Below, one piece after another: positions 45,555 through 56,741 of a stretch of DNA of 64,000 bases. This DNA comes from Alphaproteobacteria bacterium (lineage in GTDB: Bacteria > Pseudomonadota > Alphaproteobacteria > JAEULC01): NCBI GenBank assembly GCA_023150455.1, contig JAKLKW010000010.1, positions 1-64,000 of the forward strand. Direction: 5' to 3'. Every line of letters starts with the position of its first letter. The first letter of the stretch is position 1. The notes beneath the pieces are model-generated. The model searched no databases. It was not told the origin of the DNA and saw only the letters and a program-made list of their open reading frames with translations. Made by a program: the position numbers and the translations under genes.

Positions 45555-46288
45555 CCCGCTGGAAGCTGGTGATCGAGTACGACGGCACCGGGTTCGTCGG
45601 TTGGCAGCGTCAGGACAACGGGCCGTCGGTGCAGGCAGCGGTCGAGCGCGCGGTCAAGGCCTTCTGCGGCGAGGACGTGACGGTCTGGTGCGCCGGGCGC
45701 ACCGACGCCGGCGTGCACGCCCTGGGCCAGGTGGCGCATCTCGACATCGAGAAAGCGACGACGGCTCGCACGGTGCGCGACGCGATCAACCAGCACCTCA
45801 AGCCGCTGCCGGTCGCGATCCTGTCGGCCGAGCCGGTCGATGCGCATTTCCACGCGCGCCTGTCGGCGAGGCGGCGGCTCTATCGCTACCGTATCGTCAA
45901 CCGCCGCGCGCCGCTGGCGCTCGGGCTGAACCGCGCCTGGCACGTGCCCTACGCGCTCGACGCTGCGGCGATGCACGACGCGGCGCAGGCGCTGGTCGGA
46001 AAGCACGACTTCTCGACCTTCCGCGCGAGCCTCTGCCAGGCCAAATCGCCGGTTAAGACGCTGGACGAGCTGTCGGTCGCCCGCCAGGGCGATGTCATCG
46101 AGGTGACCGCGCGCGCGCGCTCGTTCCTGCATCACCAGGTCCGCAACATGGTCGGCACGCTGAGCCTGGTCGGGCGCGGCAAGTGGAGCCGCGACGACGT
46201 CGGCGAGGCGCTCGCGGCCCGGGATCGCCGCAAGGGCGGCCCCACGGCGCCGCCGGAGGGGCTATATCTCGTCGAGGTGGGGTACTAG
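45551..46288 (+). CDS. truA: tRNA pseudouridine synthase A
   Basis: 245 residues. The catalytic aspartate is D52 in [25 protein letters not shown] and [13 protein letters not shown] are further TruA motifs. It isomerises uridines 38-40 in the anticodon arm. The GTG start overlaps the fmt stop. The gene converges on and overlaps the next minus-strand stop by 3 bases. Confidence 0.96.
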   Translation: MTRWKLVIEYDGTGFVGWQRQDNGPSVQAAVERAVKAFCGEDVTVWCAGRTDAGVHALGQVAHLDIEKATTARTVRDAINQHLKPLPVAILSAEPVDAHFHARLSARRRLYRYRIVNRRAPLALGLNRAWHVPYALDAAAMHDAAQALVGKHDFSTFRASLCQAKSPVKTLDELSVARQGDVIEVTARARSFLHHQVRNMVGTLSLVGRGKWSRDDVGEALAARDRRKGGPTAPPEGLYLVEVGY

Positions 46289-46863
46289 ACCGTCCGCAGC
46301 ATCGACTGCGCGATCACCGCGACCAGCAGGCTGACCAGGAGATCGATCACGACCACCAGCGCGGCGGTGCCGCGGGTGATCGCCAGCGCGCTGTGGGCCA
46401 CGAACCACAGGACCGCCCAGCCGTAGAACGTCGCGCCGAGCTGCAGCCCGGTCTGGAACGGGTCGGGGAAGAGCTGCAGCTCGCGCACGATGGCGACCAG
46501 CAGCATCAGGAGAACCTGGGGCGCCGCGCACCAGTTGTAGGCGACGATGTAGCCGACATAGTGATGCGCCCGGTCCAGCCATTGGCTCAGGTAGAACATC
46601 GCGAGCGGGAACGCGACCCAGGCGATGACGTAGGCGATGGCCTCGACCAGCACGACGCGCGGCAGCGGGTTGGCGAGCTCGGCCGGTTCCATGCGCAGCC
46701 CGACCAGCACGGCGTAGAACGGTGCGACCAGCACGGCGCAGAAGAACGAGCGCCAGAAGCCGTCGATGCTGCGGTCGAGCACGGCGTGTCCGCGCCCGTC
46801 GAATCGGAACAGCCGCCAGGCGCCGATCAGCGCCGCGATCACCTGCTCGGAGGTGGGGATCAC
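46285..46863 (-). CDS. Small integral membrane protein, Yip1-like, function unknown
   Basis: 192 residues with about five hydrophobic segments ([82 protein letters not shown], and a C-terminal one). No catalytic motif is recognised; the layout resembles Yip1-domain proteins. It follows dapE closely on the minus strand (4-base gap), so it is probably transcribed with dapD-dapE. Confidence 0.75.
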   Translation of the reverse strand: MIPTSEQVIAALIGAWRLFRFDGRGHAVLDRSIDGFWRSFFCAVLVAPFYAVLVGLRMEPAELANPLPRVVLVEAIAYVIAWVAFPLAMFYLSQWLDRAHHYVGYIVAYNWCAAPQVLLMLLVAIVRELQLFPDPFQTGLQLGATFYGWAVLWFVAHSALAITRGTAALVVVIDLLVSLLVAVIAQSMLRTV

Positions 46864-46867
46864 GAGC

Positions 46868-48044
46868 CTAGTTGAAGTATCGGTCGAGCATGGCCCGGTA
46901 GATCCGCGCGAGCCGCGCCATGTCGGCGAGCGAGCAGCGCTCGTCGAACTTGTGCGCCGTTGCGTTGGTCATGCCGAATTCGCAGACAGGGCAATGATGC
47001 TTGATGAAGCGCGCGTCCGAAGTGCCCCCGGTCGTGCTGAGCTGCGGCTCGCCGCCGGTCACGTTGCGCACGGACTCGCACACGAGATTGCTCAACGGCC
47101 CGGGCGGGGTCAGGAAGCTCTCGCCCGACACCTGCAGGCTCAGATCGTACCTGCCTTTCGGGCCGATTGCGCGGTCCAGCCGCTCGCGCAACCACGCCTC
47201 GACCGACTTCGAGCTGTGCTCGCTGGAGAAGCGCACGTTGATGGTCGCGCGCGCGGAACCCGGGATCACGTTGCTGACCGGGTTGCCGACGTCGACCGTG
47301 GCGACCTGCAGCGTCGAGGGTTCGAAATGCGCGTTGCCGCGGTCGAGCGGATCGTCGATCAGGGCGGCCAACATGCGCACGAGGCGATGCACGGGGTTGT
47401 CGGCCAGCTGCGGGTAGGCGGTGTGGCCCTGGACACCGTGCACCGTCAGATAAAAGGTCATGCTGCCGCGCCGGCCGATCTTGGCCATCTCGCCGACGTG
47501 ATCGGGATTGGTCGGCTCGCCGACGATGCAGACGTCGAGGCTCTCGCCACGACCCTTGAGCCAGTCCAGCACCTTGACCGTCCCGTTGACCGCCGGGCCT
47601 TCCTCGTCGCCGGTGATGAGGAGGCTGATCGAGCCGTTGAACTGGCCCTTGCGGTCGGCGAGGAAGCCGCGGAGCGCCGAGACGAAGCAGGCGATCGCCG
47701 CCTTCATGTCCGACGCGCCCCGGCCGTAGAGATGGCCGTCCTTCACCACGGCGGCGAAGGGATCGACGCTCCAGCGCTTGAGATCGCCCGGCGGCACCAC
47801 GTCGGTATGGCCGGCGTAGCAGAAATTGCGCCCGTCCGCGCCGAGCCTGGCATAGAGGTTCTCGACGCGCGCGGTGCCCGGCGACTCGAAAGCGAGGCGA
47901 TGGCATTGGAAGCCGAGCGGCTTCAGCGCGTCCTCGAGCACGCCGAGCGCGCCGGCGTCGACCGGCGTGACGCTGGGACAGCGGATCAGCGCCTGGGCCA
48001 GCGCGAGCGCGTCGGCCAATTGGCCATCTGGCGGCGGAGCGGTA

Positions 48045-48052
<8 letters not shown>
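46868..48052 (-). CDS. dapE: Succinyl-diaminopimelate desuccinylase
   Basis: 394 residues of the M20 family. Zinc ligands and catalytic residues are visible: H82-x-D84 in [13 protein letters not shown]115 in [12 protein letters not shown], the Glu pair E150-E151 in [10 protein letters not shown], and a C-terminal His in [12 protein letters not shown]. It releases LL-diaminopimelate for lysine and peptidoglycan synthesis. The GTG start lies inside the 3' end of dapD (8-base overlap). Confidence 0.96.
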
Positions 48053-48920
<868 letters not shown>

Positions 48921-48982
48921 GGTCGATGTCCGGAGTGTCTTGGATGGAAGGGCCGCGAAGATGGGACAGGCGGCCGGGGCTG

Positions 48983-49702
48983 TCAATCGGCCGCCGGACT
49001 CGGCTGCGGCAGGGCGTCGGCCGCCCGGTGCAGCCACGGTGTCAGCTCCTCGATCACGTGATGCACGTGCGCCATGTCGTCGCCGGGCTGCGCCCACGCC
49101 CAGTCGACGCGCACCCAGGCCGTCGTCATGCCGAGGTCGTGCGCCGGCTTGAGGTTGCGGGCGATGTCTTCGAACAGCATGGCGCGGCGCGGCTGGATCG
49201 CATGCCGGCGCAGCAGCCAGTCGTACACCACCGGCTCGGGCTTCGGCACGTAGTCGGCCGCATGGATGTCGAACACCGCCTCGAAATGCCGGGCGACACC
49301 GAGGCGGCCGAGCACCCGCTCGGCATGCATGACGGTTCCGTTGGTGAAGACCAGCTTGCGGCCGGGCAAGCGGTCCAGCGCCCGGTCGAGCAGCGGGTCG
49401 GGCGGGATCGCCATCACGTCGATGTCGTGCACGAAGTCGAGATATTCGGACGGCTCGAGCCCGTGTTCGACCATCAGGCCGCGCAGCGTCGTGCCGTACT
49501 TGGCGAGATAGCCCTTCTGCACCACCCGCGCCTGGTCGGGCGGAAGCCCGAGCAGCCGCGACACGAAGGCGCCGATGCGCTGATCGACCTGCGCGAACAG
49601 GTTGCAATTGGCCGGATACAGCGTGTTGTCGAGATCGAACACCCAGGTCTCGATCCCGTCCAGGCGGGGCCCGGCCGGACGTGAAACAGCCTTGTCCTGC
49701 AT
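48983..49702 (-). CDS. HAD-family pyrimidine 5'-nucleotidase-like phosphatase
   Basis: 239 residues. HAD motif I is FDLDNTLYP (nucleophile D23, D25), motif [15 protein letters not shown], the motif III Lys is in [11 protein letters not shown] and motif IV is [10 protein letters not shown]. This layout matches the yeast SDT1/PHM8-like pyrimidine nucleotidase group, which commonly lies next to dapD in alphaproteobacteria. It hydrolyses small phosphomonoesters. It is divergent from the GGDEF gene. Confidence 0.9.
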   Translation of the reverse strand: MQDKAVSRPAGPRLDGIETWVFDLDNTLYPANCNLFAQVDQRIGAFVSRLLGLPPDQARVVQKGYLAKYGTTLRGLMVEHGLEPSEYLDFVHDIDVMAIPPDPLLDRALDRLPGRKLVFTNGTVMHAERVLGRLGVARHFEAVFDIHAADYVPKPEPVVYDWLLRRHAIQPRRAMLFEDIARNLKPAHDLGMTTAWVRVDWAWAQPGDDMAHVHHVIEELTPWLHRAADALPQPSPAAD

Positions 49703-49829
49703 AGGCCTAGAACTGGCATGCCGCTTCGCCCGGGACAAGAGGTTAAGCCGCATGCCCGGGTTTTTACCGGTAATTAATGCGCCGCTCCCTAGGATGCCCG
49801 GTGGCAGAAAGCCAAAGGGTTTGAGCGCG

Positions 49830-51473
49830 ATGGATTCCATGTCTTCCGCGCCGCACAGGGCAACCACCGAGCGGCATGCCGCGACCGCGACCGCGGCTGC
49901 GCCGATGAACGCGGCCCTGGCGCTGCTGCAAGGCCTCGCGGACCCCGCCTTCATGCTGGCGCGCGACGGCTGCGTGTTCGAGCGCAACCGCGCCGCCGAG
50001 GCGCTGGCGGAAAGCCTGGCCGGCGAGGTGACCGAAGCCGAAGTGAATGCGGCCGTGAGCAACGGCGCGAAGATCACCGTCTCGCTGGCCGACGGCACGG
50101 CGCCGCGCTGGTTCGAGCTGAGCATGGCCGCGATCGGAGGGGCCGAGGGAGCCGTGCTGGTGCTGGCGCGCGAAATCACGCTGGAGCGCAATCTGCGCGA
50201 CGCTCTGATGGACTCCCGCCGGCGCTACAAGGACCTCGTCGAGATCGCGAGCGACTTCGCCTGGGAAACAGACATCGCGGGCGCCTTCACCTTCGTGAGC
50301 CCGGCCAAGGTGCTGGGCCGCGCCGCCGCGTCGATGATCGGGCGACGTCCGGCGCACTTCCTGGTCGATCCCGAGCACGAGCAGGCGACATTGCCGTTCG
50401 AAGCCACCGAACCGGTGACGGACAGCGAGTTCTGGGCGATCGACGCCGACGGCAAGCCGCACTGCCTGGCGACTTCGGCGCGGCCGGCCTTCGACCTCGA
50501 GGGTAGACGCGTCGGCACGCGCGGCGTCTGCCGCGACGTGACGGCGCAGCGCCTGCGCGAGGCCGAGCTTGCCGAGGCCAGCGCGGGCGACAGCACGTTG
50601 GCGCATGTGCTGGCCACCATGGGCGAGGCGATCGAGCCCAACGCCGTCCTCGAAACGGCGTGCGCGACGCTGATGCCGGCCCTGTCGGCCTCGGGCTGCC
50701 GCCTGTATCGCGCGCGCGATGACGGTGCGCTGCGTCCGATCATCACGCTCGGCGCGCCGCCCGCGGGCACCTCCGCCGCGACAGGCATGATCGTGGCGGA
50801 CGCGTGCTATCGCGAGCGCCTGACCGGACGCATCGAACTGTGGCGCGATCCGGCGGCGGGCGGATGGAACGCCGCAGAGCACGCGATGCTCGACAAAGTG
50901 GCCGACCAGCTTGGCGCCGCGCTCGCCGAGCTCGAGGAGCGCGAGACGCTGGAGCGGCTGTCGGCGACCGATCCGCTGACCGATCTCCTGAACCGCCGCG
51001 CCTTCGCCGAAAAGCTGGAGAAGCGCGTGGCGCTGGCGGCGGCGCAGGAGCGCGGCGGCGCGCTGCTCTATATCGACCTCGATCATTTCAAGCAGATCAA
51101 CGACCGGGGCGGACACGCGGCGGGCGACAGCGCGCTTCGCGCCGTCGCGACGCTGCTCCGGCGCAGCGGGCGCGCGGCCGACCTGGTGGCGCGCATCGGC
51201 GGCGACGAGTTCGCGCTGTGGATGGACGATGTCGATGGGGTCGCCGCGCGCAAGCGCGCCGAGCGCATCATGGCCGCGGTCGGCGGACTGACCCCGGCGT
51301 CGCCCGAAGGCCTGCCGCGGCTGGGCATGTCGATCGGCCTCGCGCTGTTCGATCCGCGGCGAGGCGAGGCGGCGGACGCGCTGGTGCGCCGCGCCGATGC
51401 GGCAATGTACACCAGCAAGCGCGCGGGCCGGTCCTGCATCACCGAGGCCGAGCCCGCCGGGGCCGTCGCATGA
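49830..51473 (+). CDS. Diguanylate cyclase with PAS and GAF sensor domains
   Basis: 547 residues. N-terminal PAS-like regions (~30-110 and ~125-240, the second with YKDLVEIASDFAWETDI) are followed by a GAF-like domain (~245-375) and a GGDEF domain (~385-540). The active site GGDEF is intact (457-461) and the inhibitory I-site RxxD (RAAD, 448-451) lies exactly five residues before it, so product-inhibited cyclic-di-GMP synthesis is expected. No membrane helix is seen. Its stop overlaps the DUF2336 start (ATGA). Confidence 0.92.
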   Translation: MDSMSSAPHRATTERHAATATAAAPMNAALALLQGLADPAFMLARDGCVFERNRAAEALAESLAGEVTEAEVNAAVSNGAKITVSLADGTAPRWFELSMAAIGGAEGAVLVLAREITLERNLRDALMDSRRRYKDLVEIASDFAWETDIAGAFTFVSPAKVLGRAAASMIGRRPAHFLVDPEHEQATLPFEATEPVTDSEFWAIDADGKPHCLATSARPAFDLEGRRVGTRGVCRDVTAQRLREAELAEASAGDSTLAHVLATMGEAIEPNAVLETACATLMPALSASGCRLYRARDDGALRPIITLGAPPAGTSAATGMIVADACYRERLTGRIELWRDPAAGGWNAAEHAMLDKVADQLGAALAELEERETLERLSATDPLTDLLNRRAFAEKLEKRVALAAAQERGGALLYIDLDHFKQINDRGGHAAGDSALRAVATLLRRSGRAADLVARIGGDEFALWMDDVDGVAARKRAERIMAAVGGLTPASPEGLPRLGMSIGLALFDPRRGEAADALVRRADAAMYTSKRAGRSCITEAEPAGAVA

Positions 51474-52672
51474 CCGCCGCGATGAGCCATCGCCCGCGGC
51501 AAGGCGCCGGCGGGTTCGACTACGACGAGGCCAAGCGCCTGGCGCGCAGCGACAACGAGGCCGAGCGGCGACGGCTGGCGGAAACGCGCAGCATGCCGCC
51601 GGAGATCCTGTTCTACCTGGCCGGCGACGCCGCGGCCGAGGTGCGGCGCGCCATCGCCGCCAACCCCGGGACGCCGCGCCAGGCGGATCTGCTCCTGGCC
51701 ACGGACCACGATCAGCAGGTACGCGAATGCCTGGCGGCCAAGATCGCCCGCGTGTTGCCGGACCTGAGCCCGCGCGAGCACGATTCGATCTACCGCATGA
51801 CCGTGCAGGTGCTGGAAACCCTGGCGCGCGACCAGGCAACGCGCGTGCGCGCCGTGCTGGCCGAGGCGCTGAAGGATATGCCCGAGGCGCCGCCCGAGGT
51901 GATCGGCCGCCTTGCGCGCGACATCGAGCTGGACGTCGCGGCACCGGTGCTGGAGTTCTCGCCGCTGTTGAGCGAGGCGGACCTGATGGAGATCATCGCC
52001 GCGGCGCCGGCGGTGGGCGCGATCGGCGCGATCGCGCGCCGCCGGCGCGTGAGCGGCGACGTCGCCGACGCCATCGTCGCGGCGGGCGACGCGGAGGCGG
52101 TCGCGGCGCTGCTCGGCAACGTCAGCGCGCAGATCCGCGAAGAGACGCTGGACCGCATCGTCGACCAGGCGCCGCGGCAGGAGTCCTGGCACGAGCCGCT
52201 GGTGCGCCGCCCGGTCCTGCCGGGCTCGATGATCCGGCGCATCGCGGGGTTCGTCGCCGAATCGCTGCTGGGCGTGCTGCGCAGCCGCAACGACCTGGAT
52301 GATCGGACGATCAAGGCGCTGGCGAAGGAAGTGGATCGCCGGCTCTGGAGCCAAGTCGCGGCCGCGGAGGAGGACGCGCCCGCGAAGGACGCCACGACGG
52401 CGGCGGAGAAGACCACCAAGGCGCGCGCGCAGGCCGCGGCGATGCACGACAAGGGCAAGCTCGACGAGGATGCGGTGCTGCGCGCCGTCAACTCGGGCGA
52501 TCGCGCCTTCGCGATCGCCGCCTTCTCGGTGTGCTCCGGCATTCCCGAGGCGCGGATCGAGCGGCTGATGGCGCTGCGCAGCGCCAAGGGCATCGTGTCG
52601 CTGGTCTGGAAGTGCGGCTTCACCATGCGGCTGGCCGGCCAGGTGCAGATCGAGGGCCTGGGCAAGGGATGA
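51470..52672 (+). CDS. DUF2336 domain protein
   Basis: 400 residues, largely helical, HEAT-like: AKRLARSDNEAERRRLAETRSMPPEILFYLAGDAAAEVRRAIAANP opens the DUF2336 region. A Lys/Ala/Asp-rich linker lies near residues 300-325. The family is confined mainly to alphaproteobacteria and has no settled function. The start ATG overlaps the diguanylate cyclase stop, and its stop overlaps the next start, which suggests it may act in the same signalling route. Confidence 0.88.
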   Translation: MTAAMSHRPRQGAGGFDYDEAKRLARSDNEAERRRLAETRSMPPEILFYLAGDAAAEVRRAIAANPGTPRQADLLLATDHDQQVRECLAAKIARVLPDLSPREHDSIYRMTVQVLETLARDQATRVRAVLAEALKDMPEAPPEVIGRLARDIELDVAAPVLEFSPLLSEADLMEIIAAAPAVGAIGAIARRRRVSGDVADAIVAAGDAEAVAALLGNVSAQIREETLDRIVDQAPRQESWHEPLVRRPVLPGSMIRRIAGFVAESLLGVLRSRNDLDDRTIKALAKEVDRRLWSQVAAAEEDAPAKDATTAAEKTTKARAQAAAMHDKGKLDEDAVLRAVNSGDRAFAIAAFSVCSGIPEARIERLMALRSAKGIVSLVWKCGFTMRLAGQVQIEGLGKG

Positions 52673-53454
52673 CCTCCGCTTCGGCCGGCAAGCTTCCGGC
52701 CGTGTTCGTTTCTCATGGTGCGCCGACGCTGCTGCTGGAGGGCGGACCGACCGTCGACTTCCTTCAGCGCCTCGGCGACGATCTCGGTCGGCCGAAAGCC
52801 GTCGTTTGCGTCTCGGCGCATTGGGAAAGCGACGCCGCGATCGTCTCGGCCGCCGAGCGACCCGAGACGGTCCACGATTTCTACGGCTTCCCGCCGGCAC
52901 TGTACGAGATGCGCTACCCCGCGCCCGGCGCGCCCGACTTGGCCGAGCGCGTGCGCGCGCTGCTGGTCGATGCCGGCATCAGTTGCGCCGTCGATCCGGC
53001 ACGCGGGCTCGATCACGGCGCCTGGGTGCCGATGAAGCTGATGTATCCCGCCGCCGACGTGCCGGTGCTGCAGCTTTCGCTGCAGTCGCACCGGGGTCCG
53101 GCGCACCAGCGGGCGGTCGGGCGCGCTCTGGCGCCGCTCAGCCGCGAGGGCGTGCTGGTGCTGGGCAGCGGCAGCGCGATCCACAATCTGCGCGAGCTCG
53201 CTTGGGGCAGGAGCGAGCCCGCGTCCTGGGCGCGCGGCTTCGCCGACTGGCTCGACCGCGCGGTCGAGGCCGGCGCCGAGGACGACCTGTTGCACTACCG
53301 CGAACGTGCCCCGTCGGGCGTCCGCGCGCATCCGACGGACGAGCATTTCCTGCCGTTGTTCGCCGCGCTGGGCGCCGGTGGCGGCAAGGGCCGTCGCCTG
53401 CACGGCGCGTTCAGCCACGGCAACCTGGGCATGCACGCCTACGCCTGGGCCTGA
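52669..53454 (+). CDS. LigB-type extradiol dioxygenase (DODA/YgiD-like)
   Basis: 261 residues. Metal-ligand and active-site histidines of the class III family are present: H16 in FVSHGAP, H51 in SAHWES, H115 in LDHGAW and a later His in HPTDEHFLPL. Family members cleave catechols such as DOPA, but many bacterial ones are uncharacterised. It is coupled by ATGA overlap to the DUF2336 gene. The soxA gene follows after 90 bases. Confidence 0.9.
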   Translation: MTSASAGKLPAVFVSHGAPTLLLEGGPTVDFLQRLGDDLGRPKAVVCVSAHWESDAAIVSAAERPETVHDFYGFPPALYEMRYPAPGAPDLAERVRALLVDAGISCAVDPARGLDHGAWVPMKLMYPAADVPVLQLSLQSHRGPAHQRAVGRALAPLSREGVLVLGSGSAIHNLRELAWGRSEPASWARGFADWLDRAVEAGAEDDLLHYRERAPSGVRAHPTDEHFLPLFAALGAGGGKGRRLHGAFSHGNLGMHAYAWA

Positions 53455-53544
53455 ACCCGCGGACTCTTCGCATCGCCGCTTGCAGCGCGGCGAAAAGCAC
53501 GGCAAGAATACCGGCCTTGAAGTGTGCTCCGGGAGTGATTTTAC

Positions 53545-54366
53545 GTGACGCGTTCGGTATTTCTGCTGGCGGTGCTGGTCGCCGCCGCCGGGCTGCCATC
53601 GATCGCCCCGGCCCAGGACGCGACCGAGAAAGCGCTCGAGGTCTATCGCCAGATGCTGCGCGACGATCCCTGGAGCAATCCCGGGAATCTGGATGTCGAT
53701 CGCGGCGAGCAGCTGTGGAAGACGCCGCGCGGGCCCAAGAACGTCTCCCTGGAACGATGCGACCTGGGCAAGGGCCCGGGCAAGGTCGAGGGCGCGTTTG
53801 CCGAGCTGCCGCGCTACTTCGCCGACGCCGACCGGGTCATGGACGTCGAGACCCGGATCCTCTGGTGCATGGTTTCGCTGCAGGGCTTTTCGCATGCCGA
53901 GCTCGTCGCCAAGCCGCATCCCGGCGGCGGCCAGCCGGTCAAGGAGCTGGGCGCGATCGCCACCTATGTCGCGCACCAGTCGAGCGGCATGAAATTCGCG
54001 GCACCGCTCGCGCATCCCAAGGAAAAGGAGGCGGCGGCGCTCGGCGAGGCGCTGTTCGTGCGCCGCTCGGGCCCGTTCGACTTCGCCTGCGCCACGTGCC
54101 ACGCCGACCAGGGCAGGCGCATCCGCCTGCAGCCCCTGCCCTTCCTGTCGCAGCCGGCGGAGGCGCGCAAGGTGGTGGGCGAGTGGCCGGGCTATCGCGT
54201 GTCGACCAGCCACGTCATGACGCTGCAGCACCGTCTCTACGACTGCTTCTGGCAGATGCGCATGCCGCAGCTCGAGCTCGGCTCCGAGGCGAGCGTTGCG
54301 CTCGTCTCCTATCTGGTCAGGCAGGCCGCCGGCGGCGACGTCGCCGCGCCGGGTCTGAAGCGCTGA
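53545..54366 (+). CDS. soxA: SoxA, thiosulfate-oxidising c-type cytochrome subunit (monohaem type)
   Basis: 273 residues. A signal peptide (ending IAPAQ) leads to a mature protein with one haem motif C182-A-T-C185-H186 and the distal active-site Cys C234 in RLYDCFWQMRMP. The N-terminal haem of dihaem SoxA is absent; C72 and C108 are placed to form the disulfide seen in monohaem forms. SoxAX attaches thiosulfate to the SoxY carrier in the periplasm. The GTG start has GGGAG 9 bases upstream. soxX follows after 14 bases. No soxYZ, soxB or soxCD is present in the window. Confidence 0.93.
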   Translation: MTRSVFLLAVLVAAAGLPSIAPAQDATEKALEVYRQMLRDDPWSNPGNLDVDRGEQLWKTPRGPKNVSLERCDLGKGPGKVEGAFAELPRYFADADRVMDVETRILWCMVSLQGFSHAELVAKPHPGGGQPVKELGAIATYVAHQSSGMKFAAPLAHPKEKEAAALGEALFVRRSGPFDFACATCHADQGRRIRLQPLPFLSQPAEARKVVGEWPGYRVSTSHVMTLQHRLYDCFWQMRMPQLELGSEASVALVSYLVRQAAGGDVAAPGLKR

Positions 54367-54380
54367 GAAAGGGCTGGATC

Positions 54381-55007
54381 ATGCGCGCGCTCACGTTCGC
54401 CCTCGCGCTTGCCGCCCTGGCCGCCGCGGCGGCCCCGGCGGGGGCGCAGCAGGCCCCGGCGGCCGACCCCGCCAAGGTACAGGCCGTCGTGAAGGCCGCG
54501 TTCCCTAAGGCGCCGGCCGACTGGCAGGCGCGGCTCGAGCAAGACGCGACGATGAGAGAGTGCACGGCGCACGGCAACAACCCGCCGAAGGCCGCGAGCG
54601 AGGCGATCCGAAAGCGCGAGGCGGCCGCCATCGAGTACCCGCCGGACGGAAAATTCCTCGGCGACTGGCAGAAGGGCGAGGCGCTGGCGCAATCGGGCTA
54701 CGGCCTGCGCTTCACCGACACGTCGACGTCCCGGCCGAACGGCGGCAACTGCTATGCCTGCCACAAGTTGACCAGGACCGAGCTGAGCTACGGCACGATC
54801 GGCCCCAGCCTCGGCAACTACGGCAAGATCCGCGACTTCGGCGCGGAGGATGCGAAAGCCGTGTACGAGAAGATCTACAACTCGCACGCCGCCTTCCCGT
54901 GCTCGCTGATGCCGCGCTTCGGCGCCAACAAGATCCTGACGATCGAGCAGATCAAGGACCTCGTCGCGCTGCTGATGAGCCCGGAGAGCCCGGTCAACAA
55001 GGAATAG
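54381..55007 (+). CDS. soxX: SoxX, thiosulfate-oxidising c-type cytochrome subunit
   Basis: 208 residues. A signal peptide (ending APAGAQ) precedes a monohaem c domain with C124-Y-A-C127-H128 and axial Met M177 in SLMPRFG. C61 and C174 may form a disulfide. An extended N-terminal region (~30-115) is typical of alphaproteobacterial SoxX. It forms the SoxAX heterodimer with the preceding gene. The ATG at 54381 starts just after a GGGCTGG stretch. Confidence 0.93.
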   Translation: MRALTFALALAALAAAAAPAGAQQAPAADPAKVQAVVKAAFPKAPADWQARLEQDATMRECTAHGNNPPKAASEAIRKREAAAIEYPPDGKFLGDWQKGEALAQSGYGLRFTDTSTSRPNGGNCYACHKLTRTELSYGTIGPSLGNYGKIRDFGAEDAKAVYEKIYNSHAAFPCSLMPRFGANKILTIEQIKDLVALLMSPESPVNKE

Positions 55008-55046
55008 CGCTTGTCGCCCGCGGCAGGGCGGGCAAGGGCAAGGCCC

Positions 55047-55799
55047 CTAGTACGTCGCGCGTCCGCCGGAGATGTCGAACACGCCGCCGGTGGTGAAGGA
55101 GCAGTCCTCGGACGCGAGCCAGGTGACCAGGGCGGCGATCTCGCCCACCTCGACGAAGCGACCCATCGGGATCTTCGACTTCATGTACTCGATGAACTCG
55201 GGTGTCATCTGCTTGAAGATGTCGGTCTTGGCGGCGGCGGGGGTCACGCAGTTGACGATCACGCCCTTGCCCGCCAGCTCCTTGCCGAGCGACTTGGTGA
55301 GGCCGATCACGCCGGCCTTGGCGGCGCTGTATGCCGGCGCATTGGGATTGCCTTCCTTGCCCGCGACCGAGGCGACGTTGACGACACGGCCGTAGCCGCG
55401 CTTGAGCATGCCCGGGACCACCGCGCGGCAGCACAGGAACACGCCCGTCAGGTCGACCTCGATCACCCGGCGCCAGTCCGCGACGGGATACTCCCACGTC
55501 GCCTTGTTCGGCCCGGTGATGCCGGCGTTGTTGACGAGGATGTCGATCCTGCCGAGCGCCTTCTCGGTCGCCGCGGTCGCGGCGGCGACCGCCTCGTCGC
55601 TGGCGATGTCGACGACCTGGCCGTGGATCGTGCTCTTGCCGGCATGCGCCTTCTTGGCTTGGTCGATGGCCGCGGCATCGACGTCCCACAGGCTGACGGA
55701 TGCGCCGGACAGCAGCATGCGCTCGGCAATGGCGAGCCCGATGCCGCGGGCGCCGCCGGTGATGACCGCGGCGCGGTCCTTCAGGTGATACTGGTTCAT
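55047..55799 (-). CDS. SDR family oxidoreductase
   Basis: 250 residues. TGGARGIG (15-22), NNAG, and the catalytic Ser with Y-SAA-K in [20 protein letters not shown] define a classical SDR. It resembles the 3-oxoacyl-reductase / sugar-acid dehydrogenase group; the substrate is unknown. Its ATG overlaps the argB stop (ATGA), so it is the last gene of the rpmH-to-argB run. Confidence 0.9.
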   Translation of the reverse strand: MNQYHLKDRAAVITGGARGIGLAIAERMLLSGASVSLWDVDAAAIDQAKKAHAGKSTIHGQVVDIASDEAVAAATAATEKALGRIDILVNNAGITGPNKATWEYPVADWRRVIEVDLTGVFLCCRAVVPGMLKRGYGRVVNVASVAGKEGNPNAPAYSAAKAGVIGLTKSLGKELAGKGVIVNCVTPAAAKTDIFKQMTPEFIEYMKSKIPMGRFVEVGEIAALVTWLASEDCSFTTGGVFDISGGRATY

Positions 55800-56728
55800 T
55801 GCGCGCCGCTCATGCTGATGCGGGTGCCGAAGCCGGGCGGGGTGAACAGCTCGAGCAGCACGGCGTTTGGCACGCGGCCGTCCATGATGACCGCGCCGTC
55901 GACGCCCTGCTCGACCGCGGCGATGCAGGTCTCGACCTTCGGGATCATGCCGCCCGAGATCGTGCCGTCGGCGATCAGCTCGCGCGTGCGCTTGACCGAC
56001 AGCTCGGGGATGAAGGCCCTGGACTTGTCGAGCACGCCCATCACGTCGGTGAGCAGCAGCAGCCGCTTGGCCTTGAGCGCGCCGGCAACCGCGCCCGCCA
56101 CGGTGTCGGCGTTGATGTTGTAGGTCTCGCCGCGCTCGCCCACGCCGATCGGGGCGATCACCGGGATGATGTCGCTGCGCACGAGGTCGTTGATCACCTG
56201 TGCCTCGACGCGCTCGGGCTCGCCGACGAAGCCGAGGTCGAGCACCTTCTCGATGTTGGAATCCGGGTCGCGCTTGGTGCGGCGCAGCCGGCGCGCGCGC
56301 ACCAGGTTTGCGTCCTTGCCCGACAGACCGATCGCCTTGCCGCCGGCGCCGTTGATCGCCGACACGATCTGCTTGTTGATCGAGCCCGACAGCACCATCT
56401 CGACGATCTCGACCGTGGCCTGGTCGGTCACGCGCAGGCCGTCGACGAACTCGCTCTTGATCTTCAGGCGCTCGAGCATCTTGCCGATCTGCGGGCCGCC
56501 GCCGTGCACGACGACCGGGTTCATGCCGACCTGGCGCAGCAGCACGATGTCGCGCGCGAAGCTGTGCGCCAAGTGCTCTTCGCCCATGGCGTGGCCGCCG
56601 TACTTGACCACGAAGGTCTGGCCGGCATGCATGCGCATATAGGGCAGCGCCTCGGCCAGCGTCGCGGTTTTCGCGCGCAGCTCGTCGCTGACCCGGGTCT
56701 GGATCGCGGAGGTATCGCTCTTGTTCAT
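55796..56728 (-). CDS. argB: Acetylglutamate kinase
   Basis: 310 residues, an amino-acid kinase fold. VKYGGHAMG (K42), [25 protein letters not shown] and TDVMGVLD are the family motifs. It phosphorylates N-acetylglutamate in arginine synthesis. The N-terminal helix before residue ~25 is the type that permits arginine feedback in hexameric enzymes. It follows engB after 13 bases. Confidence 0.96.
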   Translation of the reverse strand: MNKSDTSAIQTRVSDELRAKTATLAEALPYMRMHAGQTFVVKYGGHAMGEEHLAHSFARDIVLLRQVGMNPVVVHGGGPQIGKMLERLKIKSEFVDGLRVTDQATVEIVEMVLSGSINKQIVSAINGAGGKAIGLSGKDANLVRARRLRRTKRDPDSNIEKVLDLGFVGEPERVEAQVINDLVRSDIIPVIAPIGVGERGETYNINADTVAGAVAGALKAKRLLLLTDVMGVLDKSRAFIPELSVKRTRELIADGTISGGMIPKVETCIAAVEQGVDGAVIMDGRVPNAVLLELFTPPGFGTRISMSGAQ

Positions 56729-56741
56729 GGCGCGCGCGAGG

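Noticed and set aside
53473-53493. TCGCCGC/GCGGCGA hairpin between the dioxygenase and soxA genes as an intrinsic terminator
   Set aside because: The 7-base stem has no following U-run on either strand, so I do not list it as a terminator.
51790-54231. An 813-residue minus-strand open frame spanning the DUF2336, dioxygenase and soxA genes
   Set aside because: It crosses three real genes with clear motifs and overlaps, and has no recognisable domain of its own.
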